The position numbers and the translations under genes are program-made. The notes under the pieces were generated by a model. It saw only the letters and a program-made list of their open reading frames with translations, had not been told where the DNA came from and ran no database searches. Of a stretch of DNA of 36,780 nucleotides, positions 7,194-15,852 are shown in pieces. Every line of letters starts with the position of its first letter. Within the stretch, counting starts at the first letter, position 1. This stretch comes from Clostridiaceae bacterium (GTDB taxonomy: Bacteria > Bacillota_A > Clostridia > Clostridiales > Clostridiaceae), in assembly GCA_029256485.1 (NCBI GenBank), contig JAQSXU010000034.1, positions 1 through 36,780 of the forward strand. Reading direction: 5' to 3'.

Positions 7194-8551
7194 TTATTTT
7201 TGATAGAATATTTATTCAATTTGTAATTAAGAGACTGTTTAGATAGTTTTAGTTTCTTTGCAGTTTCTGAATAATTTTCAGTACTTTTTAAAGTTTCTTC
7301 AATTATTAATCTTTCAAATTTTTCAACCATTTCTTGGAGAGAGTTATATTTATTTTTAATGTCAAATATTATATCATTTGATTTTCTTTGTTCTATTATA
7401 TATTGTGGAAGATCTTTTTCTTGAATTATTCTGGAAGAAGCAAGATTGAATGCTCCTTCTATTACGTTTTTCAGCTCTCTTATATTTCCTGGCCACCTAT
7501 AACTTTTAAATATTTTCTCTACTTCATCATCAATGTCTGCAATGTTTTTACTCATTTTAATATTAAATGTGTTTATGAAATGCTTAATTAATTCATCAAT
7601 ATCTTCCATTCTGTCTCTTAATGGGGGGATATTTAATTGGACAACACTTAATCTGTAGAATAAATCTTCCCTAATTTTTTTTTCTTTAATACATTTAATG
7701 GGATCTTCATTAATTGCAGAAATTACCTTTACATTAATATCTATTGGAGCTTCTCCACCAACCCTGGTAATCTTTTTTTCTTCAATAGCTTTTAATATTT
7801 TAGGTTGTATGCTTAGCTCCATAGAATTTATTTCATCTAAAAATAAAACTCCTCCATCTGCCAATTCAAATAATCCGGGTTTACTCATTGATCCTGTGAA
7901 ACTACCTTTAACAGTTCCAAATAAAATACTTTCCAGCAAAGTTGAAGGTATTGCAGCACAGTTTTGAGAAATGAATCTTTTATTTTTTCTATTGCTTGAT
8001 GTAAAGATTGATTGCGCAACTAATTCTTTACCTGTTCCTGTTTCTCCATAAATTAATACAGAAGAGTCTGTATCAGATATTTTAGAAATATTATTTTTAA
8101 GGGATAACATTTTAGGAGAAACACTTTTTATGTCATCAAGATTGTATAATTTATTTTGATTATTATTTTTGCTGTTTTCTTTTAATAAAAGTGAAATTCC
8201 TTGACGCTCATAGCTTGATACATCAACAGCACCAATAAGTTTATCTTTATCAAAAATTGGCAATGTAGTATTTATAGCATGTACAATCTGACCCTTGTAA
8301 TTAGTAAATATCTGATATTCATTTGCTATTGGAATTCCTGTTCTTAACACCCTAATTATACTACTTGTTTCTTCATTTAAGCTGGTATATACTTCTAATA
8401 CGTGTTTTCCTATAATATCTTTTTCGTCAAGATTATTTATATCTTGCCTATGATTAACATAATATTGTATTCTTGCATTTTCATCAGTAACCACTATTCC
8501 GTCGACAAAATTGAATATATTAAAAATCTGTTCAACATATCTTTTAATCAT
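7190..8551 (-). CDS. Sigma-54-dependent transcriptional activator (PAS-AAA+-Fis HTH)
   Basis: 453 aa from ATG 8551; an in-frame ATG at 8584 is possible but the AAAGGA ribosome site fits the later start better. Domains: N-terminal PAS sensor (about 10-115), central AAA+ (about 140-370) with Walker A GETGTGKE (169-176), sigma-54 contact loop GSFTGS (216-221, a variant of GAFTGA), Walker B LFLDE (236-240) and arginine-finger region FYRLSV; C-terminal Fis-type helix-turn-helix (about 427-448). It probably binds the GTAAA-N6-TTTAC sites beyond its own 3' end and activates ald-nhaC. No phosphorylation receiver is present, so the signal is expected to reach the PAS domain directly; the ligand is unknown. 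Confidence 0.95.
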   Translation of the reverse strand: MIKRYVEQIFNIFNFVDGIVVTDENARIQYYVNHRQDINNLDEKDIIGKHVLEVYTSLNEETSSIIRVLRTGIPIANEYQIFTNYKGQIVHAINTTLPIFDKDKLIGAVDVSSYERQGISLLLKENSKNNNQNKLYNLDDIKSVSPKMLSLKNNISKISDTDSSVLIYGETGTGKELVAQSIFTSSNRKNKRFISQNCAAIPSTLLESILFGTVKGSFTGSMSKPGLFELADGGVLFLDEINSMELSIQPKILKAIEEKKITRVGGEAPIDINVKVISAINEDPIKCIKEKKIREDLFYRLSVVQLNIPPLRDRMEDIDELIKHFINTFNIKMSKNIADIDDEVEKIFKSYRWPGNIRELKNVIEGAFNLASSRIIQEKDLPQYIIEQRKSNDIIFDIKNKYNSLQEMVEKFERLIIEETLKSTENYSETAKKLKLSKQSLNYKLNKYSIKNK

Positions 8552-8634
8552 AAATATATTCATTCCTTTCGCTTTGCTAGGCACAAAATATAATGAAAAT
8601 TATTGCCTAAGCGTAATTTTATTTTATAATAAAT

Positions 8635-8732
8635 CATAGGGACTTCGGTATACGATTAACCATGGGAAGATGAGCAGATTCTTTGAACTTATGCTCCCAA
8701 AATAAGTTCCTATGGTTTTAAAATCGTGTATA
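8635..8732 (-). promoter_or_regulatory. Leader with mutually exclusive inverted repeats upstream of the sigma-54 regulator
   Basis: Three pairings share one right arm: CATAGGGACTT (8635-8645) with AAGTTCCTATG (8704-8714); TATACGATTAACCATGG (from 8649) imperfectly with CCTATGGTTTTAAAATCGTGTATA region (8709-8732); and GAACTTAT (8685-8692) with ATAAGTTC (8702-8709). Only one can form at a time. It lies about 85-180 nt before the regulator start and may be a structured leader or a decayed mobile-element end; no known riboswitch class is recognised. Confidence 0.35.
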
Positions 8733-9277
8733 AAGTTTGTTATAAAAATGTTTAAAAGAGTGTTTCAATGGCAACTTGATAAAAATTGTAAGAATTTCTG
8801 TATGGAAAATTATAATTGTTGCATCATCTTTAACATTATATAAAATAACAATAAGAATATCAAGGAAAAATGGAAAAGCTGTAGAATGTGCATACCGTTC
8901 CGACCTTATACTTTCCTGCCTTCGCAAATCATTATAACCCTTGTCCGTGCTCATATCCATCGGTAAAAGTTTTCAAACTAAATTAAAGCTTCTGTCACAG
9001 TGTGATTTCCTTATTCATAATTTCTAAAACTTGTAGAAAAGTTTAATGTAATTGGTGTAATAATGTTCATTGATATATTACAATTTCAACATATGATATA
9101 ATAATAGGGCATGAAAATTATGTGCCATTTAGATATACCTCAATGGCACATTATAAATTGCAATTAAACCGTCCCATATAACTATTAAAAGCAATTATGA
9201 AACGTATCATGACCCCTCTTGATTCTAGTGGAACATAAATGTTATCATTTTAATATAAAATACGTAAAGGGGAAGAA
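8733..9277. other. Gene-free stretch between the sigma-54 regulator and the recombinase
   Basis: Mostly AT-rich and featureless. Positions about 8875-8965 are less AT-rich than their surroundings and on the minus strand read as a possible protein relic (STDKGYNDLRRQESIRSERY), but it has no ribosome site and no family I recognise. The inverted repeat at 9121-9150 is listed separately. AAAGGGGAAG at 9267 is the ribosome site of the recombinase. Confidence 0.5.
9121..9150. repeat. Inverted repeat upstream of the serine recombinase
   Basis: TGTGCCATT-N12-AATGGCACA, a 9-bp perfect dyad, 128 bp before the recombinase start. The geometry would suit an operator or recombinase binding site, but no second subsite was found. 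Confidence 0.5.
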
Positions 9278-9883
9278 ATGATGTCAAATAAAATATTTGG
9301 TTACATAAGAGTTAGTAGTAAAGAACAAAATACTGATAGACAAAAACAAGCATTATTAGAATATGGAGTTGATGAAAGAGATATCATTGAGGATAAGGTT
9401 AGTGGTAAAGACTTTAATAGAACCGGATATCTGACATTGAAAAATAGTTTGCTCAGAGATGGAGACACCCTAGTCATTAAAGAATTAGATCGTTTAGGAA
9501 GAAATATGGATATGATAAAAAATGAATGGCAGGAAATCCAATCTAACGGAATTGATATTGTTGTATTAGACACACCAATATTAAATACAAAAAACAAATC
9601 AGATCTTGAAAAGAAACTAATAGCAAATATAGTATTTGAATTGCTAACCTACATTGCGGAACAAGAGCGCATTAAAATAAAAATACGTCAAGCAGAAGGT
9701 ATTGCAATAGCAAAAGGTAAAGGATTGTATAAAGGTAGGAAAAAGATAGTCAATGAAAACTTTAAAAATGTTTATGATGATTGGAAAAATAGAAAATTAA
9801 CTGCAGTTAGAGCAATTGAAATGTTAGATATGAAGAAAAGTACATTTTATAGACGTGTCAAAGAATATGAAAGTAGTAAATAA
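9278..9883 (+). CDS. Serine recombinase (resolvase/invertase family)
   Basis: 201 aa, standard size for small resolvases and invertases. N-terminal catalytic domain opens GYIRVSSKEQNTDRQ, containing the active-site serine (residue 13 or 14 region of RVSS), followed by the DRLGRN segment (about 71-76) carrying the conserved arginine, and ends with a helix-turn-helix (about 155-195, TAVRAIEMLDMKKSTFYRRV). It cuts and rejoins DNA through a 5' phosphoserine intermediate. Alternative start at the second ATG (9281). No transposase is adjacent; it probably marks a former mobile element at the left edge of the defence region. Confidence 0.93.
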   Translation: MMSNKIFGYIRVSSKEQNTDRQKQALLEYGVDERDIIEDKVSGKDFNRTGYLTLKNSLLRDGDTLVIKELDRLGRNMDMIKNEWQEIQSNGIDIVVLDTPILNTKNKSDLEKKLIANIVFELLTYIAEQERIKIKIRQAEGIAIAKGKGLYKGRKKIVNENFKNVYDDWKNRKLTAVRAIEMLDMKKSTFYRRVKEYESSK

Positions 9884-9898
9884 GCTACTTTCTTTTTT
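9869..9898 (+). terminator. Terminator of the serine recombinase gene
   Basis: GAAAGTAG-N8-CTACTTTC followed by TTTTTT; it overlaps the last codons and stop of the gene. Confidence 0.9.
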
Positions 9899-10339
9899 GT
9901 ATTTATTTTTTACAAAAGTGAAGTTAGACTAAGCCACCATATGTAGTCTCCTTGGCTCATTTATACTTAAATATTCTAAATACTTCATGCAAATATCTTT
10001 TAGATTTCTATAAGAAATCAAGAAAAAGGAAAAACGTTCAGACAATGCCCGACAGCAATCTGAACGCTCTAAACATGGATATCCCTGGAAATCTCTAAAA
10101 ATTCAGCTTGGATTTTCGATATTTTTCTAATATCATTATACCACAAAATGGTGGTAAATAAAATATGTTTTATGTCCCATTAACAAACGTTTCTTAGACC
10201 ATTATACTTGAATAATATGACTATAAGATATGATACTCAAATTTTATTAATATTTATTATAAGCAATTAAGGTATCAGTACTTTTAAGTTATAGATCAGT
10301 AAATTGTTAAATTTTGCGCACTTTTCTTAAAAGGAACAG
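9899..10339. other. Gene-free stretch with a leftward terminator
   Basis: Contains CGTTCAGA (10035-10042) / TCTGAACG (10059-10066), followed on the minus strand by TTTTTCCTTTTT: a leftward terminator without an intact gene in front of it. On the minus strand the ~70 bases preceding it read as a protein C-terminus (SKIQAEFLEISRDIHV then stop), suggesting the tail of a lost gene. No other gene is supported here. Confidence 0.5.
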
Positions 10340-10378
10340 AAAAAAAGTAAAGGAATTTTATCACTTTTCCTTTACTTT
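10340..10378 (-). terminator. Terminator of the restriction-modification operon
   Basis: Perfect 12-bp stem AAAGTAAAGGAA / TTCCTTTACTTT; on the minus strand it is followed by a T run. It lies ~120 bp beyond the methyltransferase stop. Confidence 0.85.
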
Positions 10379-10499
10379 ATTAAACATTTTAATGATTAAA
10401 GGTTGCTGACTTTCTATACCTAGATTCCCTGATTAAAGTAGACTTGATTATCCCAGTAATTTCTGCAACCTTGTTATACTATTATTTTCAAGAAGCTTG

Positions 10500-11717
10500 T
10501 TATGGTTCATCTGTAATTATTTCATCAAGAGTGTTTCCCATACGAGTAATCATTGGAACAACTAAAGCGTTACCCATACAGAAGTAGCGCATTCTCTGTG
10601 TCATCCCAGAATTAGTCCAGTTATCATCGAAGCCCTGTAAGCGTTCAGCTTCTACAGGTGTTATTAATCTTAAACGATGTGTTCCAGGGTCTTTGACTAC
10701 ATGGGTGCTCCTGTTAAGAGTAGACTCGCTGGTTAACATTGTTCTTCCAGGTTTATCCCATGCATCAGGAAATGCAACTGGACCCTCTGAATAGATATAT
10801 TCGTGACCGTTGAGGGCAACACGAGGTATCTTTTTTGAACCTTTAAGATATACCCATTTTTCCATACGCTCATCCGAGATATAGAATTTTTCATCGACAT
10901 CGCTTTCTAATATTTCGCCAAGAGTAATGGGAATTTCCTCAATTTCAGTAATGGTAGCTGTGTTAATTGTACTATTTGTCATAAACCCTGCATTACAAAA
11001 ATCAAATTTAAACCCATCTGTTGCGGTAAAGGCATCTGTGGCAACGGGAGTTGTTTTGACTTCAGTAACGGGGTTAATAGGGAACGTTCTTGCAAAGAAC
11101 CCTTCTGTTGATATTATATCAGTTACAGTAAGATTATTTTGGTTTCGATAGAAAACAGTATCATTGCGATATGCAAAAATAAAAACCCTTCTTCTACGTT
11201 GTGCCGCACCATATATGGCGGCATTTACTACACGCCACTCCACTGAATATCCTAATTTATCTAAACAGGTTAACATTATCCCAAAATCACGACCTCGCTG
11301 CTTGGATGGAGATTTCAGCAATCTGTCAACATTTTCTAATAAGCAAAAAGCTGGATGCTTTGTAGCGATTGTCTCATATATTTGCCACCAGAGAACACCC
11401 TTTTTTCCCTGAATACCTTTTTCGGTAGATAATCCGTGTGCAACTGAATAGTCCTGGCAAGGAAAGCCTCCAACAAGAAGATTGTGATTTGGTATGGTGT
11501 TTTTGTCTACTTTAGCAATATCAATACCAGTGGTAATGTTTCCATTAATGTCTACAGATTCGCCAAAGTGTTGAACATAGCATTTATGTGCCCATTGTGT
11601 AGCTGCTTTTGGTTCCCATTGGTTAAACCAAACTGTCCTCCATTCTGTATTTAATCTCTCAAACCCTAATCTAAAACCGCCAACTCCGGCGAATAATTCA
11701 CAAATTGTTTTATCCAT
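10500..11717 (-). CDS. DNA (cytosine-5) methyltransferase of a Sau3AI-like system
   Basis: 405 aa. All main C5-MTase motifs are present in order: I (ELFAGVGGFRLGFE, 8-20), IV (GGFPCQDYS with catalytic C87), VI (ENV, 128-130), VIII (QRRRRVFIF, 173-181), a variable target-recognition region (about 190-330), IX (TPVEAERLQGF) and X (GNALVVPM). It transfers methyl from SAM to C5 of cytosine. Ribosome site GAAGGGAG before ATG. It lies 71 bp downstream of a Sau3AI/MutH-type endonuclease in the same operon, so the predicted target is GATC with methylation of the C, protecting host DNA. Target specificity is inference from the endonuclease family. Confidence 0.95.
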   Translation of the reverse strand: MDKTICELFAGVGGFRLGFERLNTEWRTVWFNQWEPKAATQWAHKCYVQHFGESVDINGNITTGIDIAKVDKNTIPNHNLLVGGFPCQDYSVAHGLSTEKGIQGKKGVLWWQIYETIATKHPAFCLLENVDRLLKSPSKQRGRDFGIMLTCLDKLGYSVEWRVVNAAIYGAAQRRRRVFIFAYRNDTVFYRNQNNLTVTDIISTEGFFARTFPINPVTEVKTTPVATDAFTATDGFKFDFCNAGFMTNSTINTATITEIEEIPITLGEILESDVDEKFYISDERMEKWVYLKGSKKIPRVALNGHEYIYSEGPVAFPDAWDKPGRTMLTSESTLNRSTHVVKDPGTHRLRLITPVEAERLQGFDDNWTNSGMTQRMRYFCMGNALVVPMITRMGNTLDEIITDEP

Positions 11718-11788
11718 TTCTAAACTCCCTTCAACCTGATCTATTATAGCAAATACTGTTCAAAAGATCAACAAGTATTTTATCAAGA

Positions 11789-13255
11789 TTACAAGAAATT
11801 TATTTCTGATAATCTATGTGCTATGTAGGCACCGTTTACCCAAATATACTGTTTGTACATTTTGATACCATTAACTTCTTCCGGTTTGTTTGTGGAGTCA
11901 GAACCACTACCACGCACAAATATAAAACCCTTGGATGATTTAGGGAAATTCGGCGCAGATTGTATGGTGCCTGTACCTTTGTTTATCTCAGGCTGTCCTG
12001 TTTTTTTGTTAATTTTTATAACGTCTACAAGTTCGTGGCTGAGAATTAATCTTCGTATTTCATTCCACACTGGCTTTACTTGTGTTTCAATAAAATCATC
12101 ATCAAAAGTTAATCTTTTAAATCCAAGTAATTTATTATCTTTTAAAGGTGCCTTAGTGCTTGGCTCATTGAAGATAATGCAAAGCATCTGATTATAAGCA
12201 AAATAATCTCTGAACGATGAATCTTCAAAATTTATGTCTGGGTTGGTCAGTTCTTCAAAGTCGATACAGAAAAGTTTCATGTCTTCTGTTCGTAGTCCCT
12301 TTTTGGTTACAACAACAGATTTTCCCAATAGTCCTATCTTGTTAAACAAATCAATTTTCTGCATTTTTTTTGCTTGCCCATCGAACATTCTTACAATTAT
12401 TCTTTCAATGATAGACTTATTTACAATATTCCCTTTTATTGAGAAATGAGTCACCAACTGCTGTACAGTCTGACCAGCGTACAGTTGTGAAAGATTATGA
12501 CATCTAGTGTCTATATCAGAATAGCTTGTATATCTACCTGGAAGCTGCTCCAAATCGTTACCAAAGTGTTCCTGTACAATGTTTGTTATTACGACTCGCT
12601 TTAGGCGGAAACGTGGTCGATTCGGCCATTTTGGAGCAGTATCAATAAAAAACAATTTATCTCTGAGTTCTGAAGACAAGCGAGGGTACTGGCTTTTATA
12701 ATCGGTGTAGTTGGTTTGTAATTCCATTATAAAATCACGAACAATGGTCCAATCGTTTTCTAAAATGGCCTTATCATTTTCACTAAATTCATAGAATTGA
12801 TATCCCTTTATAAAAAAGTCAGCATATCCTGCAGCTGTAACTGTTTTATCAGAAGCATATAGATAGTATACAAATAGAAGATGATTCAGTTTGTGCCAGA
12901 AATTGGAGTTCTCAAAAATCTCTGTAACAATTGTATCTGGTGATACTGCTGTTATAGACATGGGTTCTTTTGCTTCGTAGTTGTTTCTTTCTTTTTTAGA
13001 ATATCTTATACCTGTTGTCTTTAATTCTGTTTTTACCCCATCAATATTTAGGTCGGGTTCTTGTCTTGTATCGGCAGGATACCCTAATATTGACTGTTCT
13101 ACCACATCTCCAGCAATTCCTGTGATTTTTGAGTTGTTAATTGTTCTATTAAAGACGTGGTTTATGTCTACTTCACCTAATGTTTTATTTAAACAAGCAT
13201 CAAATATTCGTATCAAATCATTCTTGTGAAAGAAATGCTCTGTTTGATTGGGCAC
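11789..13255 (-). CDS. Sau3AI/MutH-family type II restriction endonuclease
   Basis: 488 aa, essentially the length of Sau3AI. It starts with GTG at 13255, with AAAGGAGG 9 nt upstream. The N-terminal half holds a MutH-type nuclease: GIAGDVVEQSILGYP (about 46-60) with E53, then PD68 ... E77-L-K79 (the DxnExK metal site). The C-terminal half repeats a MutH-like fold in Sau3AI, used for allosteric DNA binding; here RLTFDDDFIE and VWNEIRRLI (about 380-405) and the segment FVRGSGSDSTNKPEEVNGIKM (about 450-472) fit that region. Predicted to cut GATC when its C is unmethylated. First gene of the operon; no intact controller gene precedes it. Confidence 0.92.
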   Translation of the reverse strand: MPNQTEHFFHKNDLIRIFDACLNKTLGEVDINHVFNRTINNSKITGIAGDVVEQSILGYPADTRQEPDLNIDGVKTELKTTGIRYSKKERNNYEAKEPMSITAVSPDTIVTEIFENSNFWHKLNHLLFVYYLYASDKTVTAAGYADFFIKGYQFYEFSENDKAILENDWTIVRDFIMELQTNYTDYKSQYPRLSSELRDKLFFIDTAPKWPNRPRFRLKRVVITNIVQEHFGNDLEQLPGRYTSYSDIDTRCHNLSQLYAGQTVQQLVTHFSIKGNIVNKSIIERIIVRMFDGQAKKMQKIDLFNKIGLLGKSVVVTKKGLRTEDMKLFCIDFEELTNPDINFEDSSFRDYFAYNQMLCIIFNEPSTKAPLKDNKLLGFKRLTFDDDFIETQVKPVWNEIRRLILSHELVDVIKINKKTGQPEINKGTGTIQSAPNFPKSSKGFIFVRGSGSDSTNKPEEVNGIKMYKQYIWVNGAYIAHRLSEINFL

Positions 13256-13269
13256 TGTAATTTCCTCCT

Positions 13270-13438
13270 TTAATCATCTATAGTTTCTAAAATATCTTCC
13301 AAGCGGCAATCTAGGGCCTCACAAATTTTAAGAAGGACATCGGTAGTGATGTTTTTACTTTTTCTTAACTTGGTAATAGAAGCTGACGTATACACCACTT
13401 AATTCTTTAAATCATGCTTAATAATATTTTTGTACTGC
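13270..13438 (-). pseudogene. Decayed XRE-family regulator, copy 1
   Basis: The minus strand encodes SASITKLRKSKN and VLLKICEALDCRLEDILETIDD then stop (13270-13272), the recognition helix and C-terminus of a ~70-aa XRE/Cro regulator. Upstream, the match to HDLKELSGVYTSAS needs at least two frame changes and no start is left. Its position just before the endonuclease, with the stop 15 bp from the GTG, suits a former controller (C) protein. Confidence 0.8.
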
Positions 13439-13442
13439 AATA

Positions 13443-13651
13443 TTACCTACGCACAGTTTCAACGATATCGTTCAAGTCACAATCTAGAGCATTGCAAATT
13501 CTAATTAATACATTTTATTAACATTCTGCCCCTTGCCTAATTTAGCAATTGAGGCGGAGCTAACTTCTGTGACTTTTCGAAAATCTTGCTTAGTCATGCC
13601 AAGATTAATCAAGAACTTCAATAATCGGTTGTAACTTAAGCTAATATCCAT
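13443..13651 (-). pseudogene. Decayed XRE-family regulator, copy 2
   Basis: From ATG 13651 the frame reads MDISLSYNRLLKF...GMTKQDFRKVTEVSSASIAKLGKGQNV, then is interrupted; after a one-base frame change it resumes VLIRICNALDCDLNDIVETV and stops at 13443. It is a full-length XRE gene (~70 aa) broken by one frameshift around 13515, paralogous to copy 1. If the indel were a sequence error the gene would be intact. Confidence 0.8.
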
Positions 13652-14296
13652 GATTTTTTACTCTTTAATATTCCAAGAACAATCAAATAGCTCATTGGTA
13701 CTTTCGTTCAACTAAATTACTACGGTACTTTTAGAAGTTTAATGTGAAAAGGCTTCATCTTTATCAAGAACAAAAATATCTGTCTCTCAAAGTAAAAATA
13801 TACCCTTACATACTTCAAGATGATTTGTTCTATTTTTGTCTTCATCTACTTTTGGATCACTGGTAAAGAGTAAATCAACAACTAATCTTTGCTAGTTTTG
13901 TATTGAATATTTAAAGAACATTAAAATAAATAAAAAATCAGTTATTTAAGCACCGAAGAATGTAAAGTTTACATTATGAAAATTATATCAATAATTAGTG
14001 AAAAGTACAATGACTGATTTCCTTCTTATATGTTTGTCGCAAAATGCAGATTTTTTCTGCATATATTTAATTAAAAAGACCAGCGAAATGACAGCTCTTT
14101 TGCCACTTAAGATAATTATTAGGAATATTTTCCAAATTTATCTAGCTTCACTTTTTATATCTCTTTTGTTTCGGAATCAAATTCTAAAATCTGACTTTGT
14201 GGTAGCTCATCATAAATTAGTGAACAAAATGAAAATGTAATGGTCTAATGTAGTATTTTATTTTTCGAACTTTTGTTTGTTCTTGGCAAATATTTC
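13652..14296. other. Gene-free stretch
   Basis: AT-rich; an open frame at 13998-14240 has no ribosome site and a composition unlike real proteins. ATGCAGA-TTTTT-TCTGCAT (14043-14061) is a small hairpin of unknown role. Nothing else is supported. Confidence 0.5.
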
Positions 14297-14325
14297 TTGA
14301 TATTTTATAAAGCGTTGTTTATAAT
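14297..14325 (+). promoter_or_regulatory. Sigma-A promoter of the Panacea gene pair
   Basis: TTGATA (14297-14302), 17-bp spacer, TATAAT (14320-14325), 39 bp before the start codon. Confidence 0.8.
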
Positions 14326-14364
14326 ATAATTATACAAAATTAATTATAAGGGAGGCATAGATTA

Positions 14365-14808
14365 ATGAGAAGTGCTTTAGAATTATCAAAATATATAATA
14401 TCTAAATGTACCGCCGACCACAAACCTATTAGCAACTTGCAATTACAAAAAATATTATATTATATTCAAGGCGGTTTTTATAGACATTTTAAAAAGCCTG
14501 CTTTTCATGATGAAATAACAGCATGGAGGCATGGTCCAGTTGTTGAGGAGGTTTATTTTGAATACAATAATTATGTTGCATCTAAAATTAACGTTAATAT
14601 AAAAAACAATGTTCCTCATTTTTATACTTCAAGCGAACTTAGTTTAATAAATAGGATAATTGAGCGACTCCGAGAAAAAAGTCCTTGGGAGCTTGTCGAT
14701 ATGACTCATAGAGAAAGGCCATGGAAGGAAGCATACGTATTTGAAGATAAGATATCAAAAAAAAGTATAGAAGAGTGGTTTTTAGAACATGGAGAATGTG
14801 TTGAGTGA
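14365..14808 (+). CDS. Panacea-domain (DUF4065) protein, probable antitoxin
   Basis: 147 aa, ribosome site AAGGGAGG. The DUF4065/Panacea fold is recognisable: LELSKYIIS, ISNLQLQKILYYIQGGFYRHF (about 22-42), the signature EITAWRHGPVVEEVYFEY (about 50-67) and a C-terminal PWELVDMTHRERPWKEAY. Proteins of this family act as antitoxins (PanA) that pair with many unrelated toxin types, often in two-gene operons. The next gene overlaps this one by 20 bp, the arrangement expected of a toxin-antitoxin pair. It is the upstream gene here, and the promoter before it would drive both. Confidence 0.88.
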   Translation: MRSALELSKYIISKCTADHKPISNLQLQKILYYIQGGFYRHFKKPAFHDEITAWRHGPVVEEVYFEYNNYVASKINVNIKNNVPHFYTSSELSLINRIIERLREKSPWELVDMTHRERPWKEAYVFEDKISKKSIEEWFLEHGECVE

Positions 14809-15727
14809 AAACGAAGAACAAGATTTAAACTCATTAATAAGCAAAATATCCAACTATGAAATAGGACAAAAAGAAGCAGAGGAAAAAATAAAAAATTTCT
14901 TCATAAGTGAGAAGGATTACAATCATTCAAACATTCTGCTTACTTTAACAGAGTTGCAAGGTGAATCGCTTGATTTTCTACAAATGTTCTTAGATGGTAT
15001 TTCTGCAAAAGAGATTATTGATAACTATGAAGCAGGGTTAAAATTTAAAGAATTTTATGATTTTGTTTCAACTGAAATGGTCAGAATAAGCTCCATAAGA
15101 CAAATCAATGAAAAAACTGATTTTTTTAAAAACGATTTAGAATCGTATAAAGATGTTTTAAGTGGTTATGAAAATACAATAAACGAATTAAGTAAGCAAA
15201 TTCAGCGGAAAGAAGAACAATTATCTTCTATTAACAACAATCACATAAGCGTTTTAGGTATCTTTGCTGGGATAGTAATGGTTTTCTTTAGTGGATTAAG
15301 TTTTGTTTCTGATTCAGAAAAATACTTTGATATTTCTATATTAAGATTAACTTTTATTATATGTCTTATTGGGTTTATAATGTTTAATTCAATATTTATA
15401 CTCATATATTTTGTTGCTAAGATGACATCTTCAGATATACGGGTGAAGTGTAGAAAGTGTACTGACCAAATAGCTCTAATATGTGATAATTGCGAAAAAG
15501 ACGTAACAAGCGAAGTGTGTGATGTAGGCATGCATTGTAAGCCAATAGAAAAACTTATAAATTTATATCCGGTTTTATTCTACGTGAATTTTATTTTAAT
15601 CATTTTTATATCAATAGATTTTCTGGTATGGACTTATTTAAATCAATATTATATTTTGACAGTAGGTACTATTATTTCAATGTTAATTAGTCTTATATCT
15701 TTATTTTATAAAGCTAGATTAATATAA
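14789..15727 (+). CDS. Coiled-coil, four-TM, cysteine-rich membrane protein; candidate Panacea-linked toxin
   Basis: 312 aa. Not a family I recognise. Layout: acidic helical N-terminus (1-100), coiled coil (about 105-148, ending KQIQRKEEQLSSIN), two membrane helices (about 153-173, 184-209), a loop with C221-x2-C224, C232-x2-C235, C244 and C250 that looks like a metal-binding ribbon, then two more helices (261-282, 287-307). It starts inside the Panacea gene (ATG 14789; an alternative TTG at 14801 follows GGAG), so it is translationally coupled to it. Membrane proteins are among the known toxins neutralised by Panacea antitoxins, so membrane depolarisation is a plausible but unproven activity. 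Confidence 0.8.
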   Translation: MENVLSENEEQDLNSLISKISNYEIGQKEAEEKIKNFFISEKDYNHSNILLTLTELQGESLDFLQMFLDGISAKEIIDNYEAGLKFKEFYDFVSTEMVRISSIRQINEKTDFFKNDLESYKDVLSGYENTINELSKQIQRKEEQLSSINNNHISVLGIFAGIVMVFFSGLSFVSDSEKYFDISILRLTFIICLIGFIMFNSIFILIYFVAKMTSSDIRVKCRKCTDQIALICDNCEKDVTSEVCDVGMHCKPIEKLINLYPVLFYVNFILIIFISIDFLVWTYLNQYYILTVGTIISMLISLISLFYKARLI

Positions 15728-15736
15728 TAACTTTGC

Positions 15737-15757
15737 GAGCGGAAACGCTCTTTTTTT
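15737..15757 (+). terminator. Terminator of the Panacea pair
   Basis: GAGCG-GAAA-CGCTC followed by TTTTTTT; a stable GNRA tetraloop hairpin 10 bp after the stop codon. Confidence 0.93.
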
Positions 15758-15852
15758 ATTTAATAAGAAATTACTAAATATCACAAAAGAAGAAAAGGCA
15801 CAAATAAGCCTTTGGTTAAAAAGACTTAAAGCGATAGTAATTTAGTAAAATA

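Noticed and set aside
8718..8960. Minus-strand 80-aa frame with STDKGYNDLRRQES
   Set aside because: Only the first part looks protein-like, no ribosome site, family not recognised; noted as possible relic only.
13998..14240. 80-aa frame before the Panacea gene
   Set aside because: No ribosome site; random-looking composition.
15771..15842. Short coding-like tail (NITKEEKAQISLWLKRLKAIVI) after the Panacea terminator
   Set aside because: No start or ribosome site; at most a relic, too short to call.
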